NCBI GenBank assembly: GCA_017743275.1
Contig: JAGHZG010000172.1
Span: forward strand, 1-5,048
From: Chloroflexota bacterium
GTDB lineage: Bacteria; Chloroflexota; Anaerolineae; B4-G1; DUEL01
Length of the DNA stretch: 5,048 nucleotides
Direction: 5' to 3'
Shown piece by piece: positions 1 to 3,816 of this stretch; position 1 is the stretch's first letter, and the number at the start of each line of letters is the position of its first letter. The notes below the pieces were generated by a model. That model searched no databases and was not told the DNA's origin. It saw nothing but the letters and a program-made list of their open reading frames with translations. Made by a program: the position numbers and the translations under genes.

Positions 1-50
1 CAAAGTGTAACCCAAAAGCCGACCTATGGCAACTTTTCAGACAAGCTCTC

Positions 51-91
51 AGAGAATCAGAGAATCAGGGAATCGGAGAATCAGAGATCAG
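51..91. repeat. GAATCAG-type array, left flank of four-helix-bundle gene 1
   Basis: Five consecutive degenerate units with an 8-bp period: AGAATCAG at 53-60 and 61-68, GGAATCGG at 69-76, AGAATCAG at 77-84, and a 7-bp AGATCAG at 85-91. The array ends 3 bp beyond the stop codon of the four-helix-bundle gene (95-97), on its 3' side. The same core word, GAATCAG, recurs with a 9-bp period on the other side of that gene. Positions 1-50 contain nothing I can recognise. Confidence 0.85.
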
Positions 92-94
92 AAG

Positions 95-523
95 TTAGCG
101 GCGGGAGACGCGGGCCTGGGGTAGGCGACGGGATTGCTGCTGGCGCTGTTCGGTGACGATGAGGGCGATGATTTCGTCCACCAGGGCCAGACGATGTTCC
201 AGAACCTCTCGGGGGAGCAGTCGGCGGGCCCGCCAGTACCACCCTTTCGTCTCCCGGGCAGAGGCCAGCGCCACGTTGAAGAACCAGTCCCGCTCCTTGC
301 CGTACCCACGTCCGTGTCCCTCTTCCAGATTGGCACAGACCGAACCGGCACTTCGGATCAGTTGGTCGGCAATGGCCCTCCCTCTGAAGTCTCGCCTCAA
401 TTTCTCGCAATCTTCCCAGGCCAGGTCGTAGAGAAACAAGGCCTTGCGGTATCCAAAGAACTGCCAGATCGTTTCCTGCCTGATACGGACGTGGACGCTG
501 GCCTCCCATTCCTCATAGGTCAT
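95..523 (-). CDS. Four-helix-bundle protein (23S rRNA intervening-sequence protein family), copy 1
   Basis: The protein has 142 residues and is predicted to be soluble and almost entirely helical. The recognisable family core is at residues 50-93: a helix with an [19 protein letters not shown] motif (51-69), then a helix of the [11 protein letters not shown] type (82-92), and a final helix near 106-124. This matches the usual pattern of an RRAA-SIxxNIAEG motif followed by a SLxEL helix. The N-terminal 20 residues and the basic Gln/Arg tail (126-142) are less typical. ATG at 523 is chosen because GGAGG (529-533) lies 5 nt upstream. The frame stays open further upstream only because a 9-bp repeat reads as Leu-Ile-Leu. 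Family members were first seen inside 23S rRNA intervening sequences and resemble the Avd proteins of diversity-generating retroelements. Their biochemical role is not settled, though nucleic-acid binding by a basic oligomer is the usual idea. The gene is the last of the operon here and is bracketed by GAATCAG repeats. Confidence 0.8.
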   Translation of the reverse strand: MTYEEWEASVHVRIRQETIWQFFGYRKALFLYDLAWEDCEKLRRDFRGRAIADQLIRSAGSVCANLEEGHGRGYGKERDWFFNVALASARETKGWYWRARRLLPREVLEHRLALVDEIIALIVTEQRQQQSRRLPQARVSRR

Positions 524-539
524 TTCTGCCTCCTGCAGG

Positions 540-620
540 AGAATCAGAAGAATCAGAAGAATCAGGAGAATCAGGAGAATCAGAAGAATCAGGAGAATCA
601 GAAGAATCAGAAGAATCAGC
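540..620. repeat. Nine tandem copies of a 9-bp unit, AGAATCAGR
   Basis: Nine contiguous 9-bp units start at 540, 549, 558, 567, 576, 585, 594, 603 and 612. The first eight bases, AGAATCAG, are invariant. The ninth is A or G, and C in the last unit. The array begins immediately upstream of the ribosome-binding site of the four-helix-bundle gene (529-533) and runs up to the end of the [2Fe-2S] gene. Because the unit is a multiple of three, the minus strand reads as an open Leu-Ile-Leu polymer, but no start signal supports translation. Confidence 0.95.
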
Positions 621-659
621 GATTCTATTGATTCTTTGATTCTATGATTCTTCTGATTC
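604..659. repeat. Perfect 15-bp inverted repeat (hairpin) at the array edge, spanning the end of the [2Fe-2S] gene
   Basis: GAATCAGAAGAATCA at 604-618 is the exact reverse complement of 645-659, with a 26-nt loop (619-644) made of further GATTC words. The repeat changes orientation at about 620, so the outermost right-hand units (621-659) are inverted relative to the left flank at 51-91. In the minus-strand transcript the stop codon of the upstream gene (625-627) lies in the loop. There is no T-run after the stem, so it is not a standard intrinsic terminator. Confidence 0.85.
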
Positions 660-1095
660 CCTCCACGATGAGGGCGTATCCGGTACACCGGCACAGGTTG
701 CCCGAGATGGCCTCCCGAATTTCCTCCTCGGTGGGGTTGGGGTTTCGGTCCAGCAGCGCCTTCGCTGAGACCACAATCCCCGGAATGCAGAAGCCACACT
801 GGACCCCGCCGCTATCCGCCAGCGCCTCCTGGATGGGATGGGGGTGGTCCACCGTCCCCAGTCCGGCGGCGGTGGTGATTTCGGCCCCGTCGGCCTGCCA
901 GGCCAGCACCAGGCAACTGTTGACAGCCCGGCCGTTCAGCAGGACGGCGCAGGCGCCGCAATCTCCCTTCTCGCAGCCATTCTTGACGTCCGTATACCCC
1001 AGGTCCCGCAGGGCGTGGAGCAACGTGACGTTTGGCTTCAGCGCGACCTGATGGGTCCGGCCGTTGATGGTCAGGGTGATCAGTTTGGGTTGCAT
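625..1095 (-). CDS. [2Fe-2S] subunit of a molybdenum hydroxylase (xanthine dehydrogenase / CO dehydrogenase small-subunit family)
   Basis: This 156-residue protein carries two [2Fe-2S] clusters and would pass electrons between the molybdopterin site of the missing large subunit and the FAD of the medium subunit, in the cytoplasm. The N-terminal plant-ferredoxin-like domain has Cys41, Cys46, Cys49 and Cys61. The C-terminal helical domain has the VQCGFC pair (Cys100, Cys103) and the NLCRCTGY pair (Cys135, Cys137). All eight ligands are present and the length is normal. ATG at 1095 is supported by GAGGAGG (1100-1106), 4 nt away. The start overlaps the end of the preceding four-helix-bundle gene by 16 nt. 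The last residues ([11 protein letters not shown]) and the TAG stop are encoded by GATTC-type repeat words, so the natural end was probably rewritten by the repeat. The substrate cannot be told from this subunit. Confidence 0.93.
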   Translation of the reverse strand: MQPKLITLTINGRTHQVALKPNVTLLHALRDLGYTDVKNGCEKGDCGACAVLLNGRAVNSCLVLAWQADGAEITTAAGLGTVDHPHPIQEALADSGGVQCGFCIPGIVVSAKALLDRNPNPTEEEIREAISGNLCRCTGYALIVEGIRRIIESKNQ

Positions 1096-1544
1096 GTTGC
1101 CTCCTCGGAGTAGGGGGTGTGGATTAGGGAGTATGGAGTATGGAGTAGGGAGTAGGGAGTAGGGATTAGGGGGGCAGCGCGACGGCGCTCAGTGCGGGCA
1201 ATCAGGCCGTTCAGAATCTTGCCGACGGTCTCGGCCTGTGCCAGCAGTTCCTTTTGGGCTTTGGAAGGGAAGTACCCCAGGTCCTCGGAGAGGATGCAGT
1301 AATACTTCAATTCCTCCAGAGAACCTTCCGCGATGTTGTAGAAGTGGATTTTCTCCCGGACGCCGCGCCGCTTGAACCCCTCGGCGATGTTGGCAGGGAT
1401 GGATACAGCCGCCCGACGCATCTGGGCCACCAGCCCGAAGCGCTCATGGTTTGGGAACTGCTCCGTAACGCGGTAGACCATAATGACCAACTTGTGTGCC
1501 TCCCGCCAGGCATCCAGTTGCTGGAAACTGTCAATCTTCCCCAT
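1080..1544 (-). CDS. Four-helix-bundle protein (23S rRNA intervening-sequence protein family), copy 2
   Basis: A 154-residue member whose first 120 residues match the family very well. It has an LDAWREAHKLVIMVYRVTEQFP first helix (10-31), the signature RRAAVSIPANIAEG (43-56), the FYNIAEGSLEEL helix (68-79), a LSEDLGY turn (85-91) and a last helix at about 95-118. Residues 125-146 are a repeat-encoded tail with a 7-residue period, and the final EEATCNPN comes from the ribosome-binding site and start of the next gene. The natural protein probably ends near residue 122. ATG at 1544 is set by AAGGAG (1553-1558) with an 8-nt spacer, itself part of a heptamer array. The gene sits between the FAD and [2Fe-2S] genes, which are usually adjacent, so it looks like an insertion in the operon. 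Local G+C (about 52-67 %) is below its neighbours. Its biochemical role is unknown. Confidence 0.85.
   Translation of the reverse strand: MGKIDSFQQLDAWREAHKLVIMVYRVTEQFPNHERFGLVAQMRRAAVSIPANIAEGFKRRGVREKIHFYNIAEGSLEELKYYCILSEDLGYFPSKAQKELLAQAETVGKILNGLIARTERRRAAPLIPTPYSLLHTPYSLIHTPYSEEATCNPN
1100..1106 (-). promoter_or_regulatory. Ribosome-binding site of the [2Fe-2S] gene
   Basis: GAGGAGG on the minus strand, 4 nt before ATG at 1093-1095. It lies inside the last codons of the upstream four-helix-bundle frame, so the two genes are translationally overlapped. Confidence 0.75.
1107..1174. repeat. Heptamer array (GGGAGTA type), G-rich on plus strand, 3' flank of four-helix-bundle gene 2
   Basis: About nine to ten degenerate 7-bp words of the forms GGGAGTA, TGGAGTA and GGGATTA run without interruption. 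Read on the minus strand, they code for the C-terminal tail of the four-helix-bundle protein with a 7-residue period (TPYSLLH, TPYSLIH, TPYS), as expected for 21 nt, or three heptamers, per period. Positions 1135-1165 form the left arm of an inverted repeat with 1547-1577. Confidence 0.9.
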
Positions 1545-1578
1545 ACTCCCTACTCCTTACTCCCTACTCCATAATCCC
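1541..1578. repeat. Heptamer array, C-rich on plus strand, 5' flank of four-helix-bundle gene 2
   Basis: Five heptamer-like words (TACTCCC, TACTCCT and variants on the plus strand) in the opposite orientation to the array at 1107-1174. The arms 1547-1577 and 1135-1165 pair over 31 bp with two mismatches, including a perfect 16-bp core (1558-1573 with 1139-1154). The array contains the ribosome-binding site and ATG of the four-helix-bundle gene, and the last codons and TAA (1557-1559) of the FAD-subunit gene. Confidence 0.9.
1553..1558 (-). promoter_or_regulatory. Repeat-borne ribosome-binding site of four-helix-bundle gene 2
   Basis: AAGGAG on the minus strand, 8 nt before ATG at 1542-1544. 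It is made by a single variant base in a heptamer unit and overlaps the TAA stop of the upstream gene (1557-1559). Confidence 0.65.
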
Positions 1579-2471
1579 TCCAGCGCCCTCCGCACCAGCA
1601 CTTCCGTGACATGTCGGCGGTAGGCGGCAGAGCCGCGAATGTCGTCAATGGTGCGAGTGGCCTCCGCGGCCAGACGGGCAGCCTGGGCGATGACCTCCGG
1701 CATAAGGGACTGGCCCTCCAGCGCGCGCTCCGCCTCCCATGCCCGGATGGGGGTGGGAGCCACCGCGCCCAGGGCAATCCGCGCCGCCCGACAAAGGCCG
1801 CCTCCCCATCCATACTCCCTACCCCCTAACCCATACTCCCTACTCCCTAATCCATACTCCCAATCCACCCGCACCGCGCTGTTCACCACTGCGATGGCGT
1901 TGGCCTTCCGCAGCGCGACCTTGAAGAAGCGGGCGCGGGAGTGGGCGGGCGGCAGGGGGATGCGGATGGCGGTGATCAACTCGTGGGGCTGGCGGACGGT
2001 CCGCCGCACGCCCAGGAAGAAGTCCTTCAGGGGGACGCGGCGGGTGCCCTCCCGGCTGGCCAGTTCCACCTCCGCGTCCAGCACCAGGAGCGGCGGGGCC
2101 ATATCGGCCGCGGGGGACGCATTGGCCAGGTTCCCGGCGACGGTGGCCCGGTTGCGGACCAGGGGGCTGGCCAGGGTCCGGGCGGCCTCCCGGAGCACCG
2201 GGGCATACCGGGCGACCAGCGGGTCATCCAGAACCTCGGCGACCGTCACCCCACCGCCGATGACCAGTATCCCGTCCTCCTGGCGGATACCGCCCAGTTC
2301 GGGCAACCCCGCCACGTTGACCAGACACGCAGGCCGGTAGCGCCCGCCCCGCAGGTCAGGGATGACGTTGGTCCCGCCCGCGATGGGCATCCCGTCCGGC
2401 GCCCGCTCGGCCAGCATCTCCAGCGCCTCCGCCAGCGTCCGGGGCATCAGCAGTTCAAATTCGGGCAACAT
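1557..2471 (-). CDS. FAD-binding (medium) subunit of a molybdenum hydroxylase, with a repeat-encoded insertion
   Basis: The 304-residue FAD-binding subunit of a xanthine dehydrogenase / CoxM-type enzyme hands electrons from the [2Fe-2S] subunit to an acceptor. The AGGTN flavin-pyrophosphate motif is at 31-35 and the second FAD motif, TVAGNLANASPAADMAP, at 110-126. The C-terminal CODH-type domain has the GAVAPTP motif (235-241) and the IDDIRGSAAYRR segment near the end. ATG at 2471 is preferred over 2519 and over the adjacent ATG at 2474: AAAGGAGG (2476-2483) lies 4 nt from 2471, and MLPEFEL is the usual family N-terminus. Residues 204-225 are not part of the family fold. They have a 7-residue period (EYGLGSR, EYGLGGR, EYGWGGG) and are encoded by a heptamer array. 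The final WSRE and stop are also repeat-derived. The family normally sits beside a small and a large subunit. The small one is at 625-1095, and the large one is absent. Confidence 0.92.
   Translation of the reverse strand: MLPEFELLMPRTLAEALEMLAERAPDGMPIAGGTNVIPDLRGGRYRPACLVNVAGLPELGGIRQEDGILVIGGGVTVAEVLDDPLVARYAPVLREAARTLASPLVRNRATVAGNLANASPAADMAPPLLVLDAEVELASREGTRRVPLKDFFLGVRRTVRQPHELITAIRIPLPPAHSRARFFKVALRKANAIAVVNSAVRVDWEYGLGSREYGLGGREYGWGGGLCRAARIALGAVAPTPIRAWEAERALEGQSLMPEVIAQAARLAAEATRTIDDIRGSAAYRRHVTEVLVRRALEGLWSRE
1803..1866. repeat. In-frame heptamer array inside the FAD-subunit gene
   Basis: About nine GGGAGTA-type heptamers (C-rich on the plus strand, same orientation as the array at 1541-1578). 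They encode the EYGLGSR-type 7-residue repeats. The total length keeps the reading frame open. Comparison with the paralogous FAD domain at 3817-5048, which goes straight from one strand to the next before GAVAPTP, shows that the array sits in a loop between two predicted beta strands. Confidence 0.9.
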
Positions 2472-2475
2472 CATG

Positions 2476-2483
2476 CCTCCTTT
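2476..2483 (-). promoter_or_regulatory. Ribosome-binding site deciding the start of the FAD-subunit gene
   Basis: AAAGGAGG on the minus strand is followed by C and two consecutive ATG codons. Only the second ATG (2469-2471) has acceptable spacing (4 nt), so the 16 residues upstream are excluded from the protein. Confidence 0.75.
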
Positions 2484-2512
2484 GAAGATGGGGACATAGA
2501 TCAACGCAAGTT

Positions 2513-2834
2513 TTACCACTGTTGCCTGGTACCCTTACGATCGTTCCGTGTTGCTTCTTCATCACTGCTCTCTTTGATAATAACCAGAGCACTCATAGGC
2601 TGCTCTTCGGGCATTCTCGGGATTCCCCCGCCAATTAGTTGTTGTACGTATAGTGGTGGCTCCTCAACCAGTTCAACGCCTGCATCTCCCCTCTCTGTAT
2701 TTCCAACGCTTTGCCACCAGTGGAATGCGCGCTGGGGCAAATCACCCGTTGGGCCACATACGGTACGACACCATGGCGACATATACCGGAACAAATCTCT
2801 CAGTGCTGTTGGCTGGCCTTGTTGTGCGAGTTCC
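2513..2834 (-). pseudogene. Detached C-terminal part of the DUF6615-like gene, in the -1/+1 frame
   Basis: The frame running from about 2831 to TAA at 2513-2515 reads KELAQQGQPTALRDLFRYMS, then PWCRTVCG and a Pro/Glu-rich end, about 105 residues in all. It has no convincing start signal: the only in-frame options are a TTG at 2794 and an ATG at 2782, neither with a good Shine-Dalgarno. The frame of the upstream part ends at 2835 in FGCSWIPATLV. Skipping one base there joins the two pieces into a plausible FGCSWIPATLV-KELAQQG sequence. I therefore read it as the tail of the same gene, cut off by a one-base frameshift or sequencing error. As far as I remember the DUF6615 family, a Gly-Cys-Ser stretch followed by a PW-x-VC stretch near the C-terminus fits it. 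The FAD-subunit gene starts 41 nt downstream of the stop. Confidence 0.5.
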
Positions 2835-3461
2835 TTATACTAGCGTTGCTGGAATCCATGAACATCCAAAAGATGAGGGGCGAGGACAACCCTTATGGCA
2901 AAGACAATCCAGAGGACAAAGTTGGGCTAAGATTTGCAGTTCAAGATAATAGATGCAACAACGATAGTTGCCAAGACAATCAATGCAACAACGACAGCCG
3001 TCGGGACAGACACGGCGATGATAGTAGCGACGGCGAGGCCAGGCATCAAGGCAAGGATGAAAAGTGTACAAGCAATACAAGGGCACAACCTTCGGGTTAG
3101 AATTTAACGAGCTTTGAATCAGAGCATCGTACTGGTATTGTTGACGGTTGTTGCGAGAATAGAGATAAGGGTATTTGAGACTTGAAGGTTCTATGACCTT
3201 TGCTTGTATTCTCAATCCAAACCACTTGCGACTGGAACCGGTTAGCCAGAACTCCATATCGGCACCAGTCTGAGATTCTTGTTGTCTTGTAAATTTATGA
3301 ATTAGAATCTCCTCGGGATGTTTGCGTCTCAAGGTCAACAAAATGTGATCCGTAATGGTTGTTTCCTCCCACCGTATTGAGTTTTCGTAACATTGACGGA
3401 GTTTTGTCCAAACGAAGTGTGACAAACTGCGAAAGGTGTCGCACAGGTCTCTCTTACGCAT
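2835..3461 (-). CDS. DUF6615-like protein with nuclease-like residue pattern, probably frameshifted at its C-terminus
   Basis: The open frame has 208 residues. The first 135 look like a conserved globular domain that I assign to DUF6615 from memory of its pattern: an LCDTFRSLSHFVW helix, EETTITD (32-38), HKFTRQQESQTGADMEFW (55-72), GLRIQAK (82-88) and VPLYCLYTF near 130. Glu33, Asp68 and Gln86-x-Lys88 would suit a PD-(D/E)XK or Mrr-like nuclease core, which is an inference. ATG at 3461 has GGAGG 6 nt upstream (3468-3472). From about residue 136 the frame becomes Cys/Tyr/Arg-rich and unlike a protein core. It then ends in FGCSWIPATLV, and a matching continuation follows in another frame (2513-2834). 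Local G+C is 42-47 %, far below its neighbours, suggesting recent acquisition. It may no longer be functional. The function is unknown. Confidence 0.6.
   Translation of the reverse strand: MRKRDLCDTFRSLSHFVWTKLRQCYENSIRWEETTITDHILLTLRRKHPEEILIHKFTRQQESQTGADMEFWLTGSSRKWFGLRIQAKVIEPSSLKYPYLYSRNNRQQYQYDALIQSSLNSNPKVVPLYCLYTFHPCLDAWPRRRYYHRRVCPDGCRCCIDCLGNYRCCIYYLELQILAQLCPLDCLCHKGCPRPSSFGCSWIPATLV
2927..3103 (-). other. Alternative hydrophobic frame inside the DUF6615-like gene (two possible membrane segments)
   Basis: In the frame shifted by one base from the 2835-3461 frame, the stretch between stops at 3104-3106 and 2927-2929 is strikingly hydrophobic. From Cys-Thr-Leu near 3076 it runs about 45 residues without a charged residue, with a Pro in the middle, like a two-helix membrane hairpin. 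An in-frame ATG lies at 3044-3046 but has no Shine-Dalgarno. This frame is also the one used by the detached C-terminal part. It may be a real displaced segment, or simply a by-product of a GTT/GCA/ATT-rich sequence. Confidence 0.25.
2951..3010. repeat. Imperfect 30-bp tandem duplication
   Basis: ATGCAACAACGATAG (2953-2967) recurs as ATGCAACAACGACAG (2983-2997), exactly 30 bp apart. The full 30-bp units match at about 20 positions. The period preserves the frame and lies in the non-family-like part of the DUF6615-like gene, where it creates the repeated Arg-Cys-Cys-Ile words. Confidence 0.6.
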
Positions 3462-3467
3462 CCTATT

Positions 3468-3472
3468 CCTCC
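3468..3472 (-). promoter_or_regulatory. Ribosome-binding site of the DUF6615-like gene
   Basis: GGAGG on the minus strand with a 6-nt spacer to ATG at 3459-3461. The 87-nt gap to the upstream AbrB gene holds no other signal I can support. Confidence 0.65.
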
Positions 3473-3548
3473 GCGATTGGGGTGCTAAATTGTGTGTTCT
3501 CTCTCCACAGACACGAAGATCAGCAAAACTCCCATGAAAGCCACTGAA

Positions 3549-3794
3549 TCAATCCTGCCTTTCCCACGAAGATCGCTCCTCCCGAAAGAATGCCTCTCCT
3601 CCTCCCAGAGATGCCCGTGCCTCAGCACCCAGCCCGTACATCCACTCGCTCCAGTTTTCCGGCTCCGGGAGCAACCGAACACTGCCTTCCTCAATCAGGA
3701 CCAACAGTCGCCCACCGGGCTTCACGCCCAGGGCCTCACGGGCCGCTTTGGGAAGGACGATTTGATTCCGGCGGTTCAGGCGAACCACTGGCAT
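3549..3794 (-). CDS. AbrB/MazE/SpoVT-family DNA-binding protein
   Basis: This 81-residue protein has an N-terminal swapped-hairpin AbrB domain. The pattern VVRLNRRNQIVLPKAAREALGV (3-24), then KPGGRLLVLIEEGSVRLLPEP (25-45), is typical, including the small basic first strand, the Q-I-V-LPK turn and the Gly-rich D/G-turn before the last strand. Residues 46-81 are acidic and Trp-rich and would be the part that contacts a partner if this were an antitoxin. ATG at 3794 follows GGGGAG (3800-3805) with a 5-nt spacer and is 22 nt after the stop of the fused Mo-hydroxylase subunit, so it is probably co-transcribed with that gene. Such proteins act as dimeric transcription factors or as antitoxins, often of PIN-domain toxins. 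No PIN ORF follows. The next gene is the DUF6615-like one. It could be an orphan antitoxin or an operon regulator. Confidence 0.85.
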   Translation of the reverse strand: MPVVRLNRRNQIVLPKAAREALGVKPGGRLLVLIEEGSVRLLPEPENWSEWMYGLGAEARASLGGGEAFFREERSSWERQD

Positions 3795-3816
3795 TCCTTC
3801 TCCCCGTGCGCGAACC

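Noticed and set aside
540..620. CRISPR array
   Set aside because: Units are 9 bp and contiguous with no spacers, and no cas genes are present. These are simple tandem repeats.
134..631. Plus-strand frame across 134-631 with an Asn-Gln-Lys/Glu repeat end
   Set aside because: It is antisense to the four-helix-bundle gene, and its repetitive end is the translation of the 9-bp array. There is no domain or ribosome-binding site.
604..659. Rho-independent terminator
   Set aside because: The stem is AT-rich and no U-run follows it in the direction of transcription.
524..799. N-terminal extension of four-helix-bundle gene 1 through the 9-bp repeats into the antisense of the [2Fe-2S] gene
   Set aside because: The repeat reads as a Leu-Ile-Leu polymer only because 9 is divisible by three. 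A strong GGAGG with correct spacing marks ATG at 523, and the extension would overlap a well-supported gene in another frame.
1107..1174. Telomere-like TTAGGG repeats
   Set aside because: A few TTAGGG words occur, but the unit is a degenerate heptamer of the GGGAGTA type, internal to an operon.
1941..2843. Long plus-strand frame (about 300 codons) antisense to the FAD-subunit gene
   Set aside because: High-GC shadow frame rich in Gly, Asp, His and Arg. The minus strand encodes clear FAD motifs over the same bases.
3485..3548. Short hydrophobic frame after the AbrB gene (GVLLIFVSVE) as the start of a PIN toxin
   Set aside because: It stops after about 20 residues and has no Asp-containing PIN motif or ribosome-binding site.
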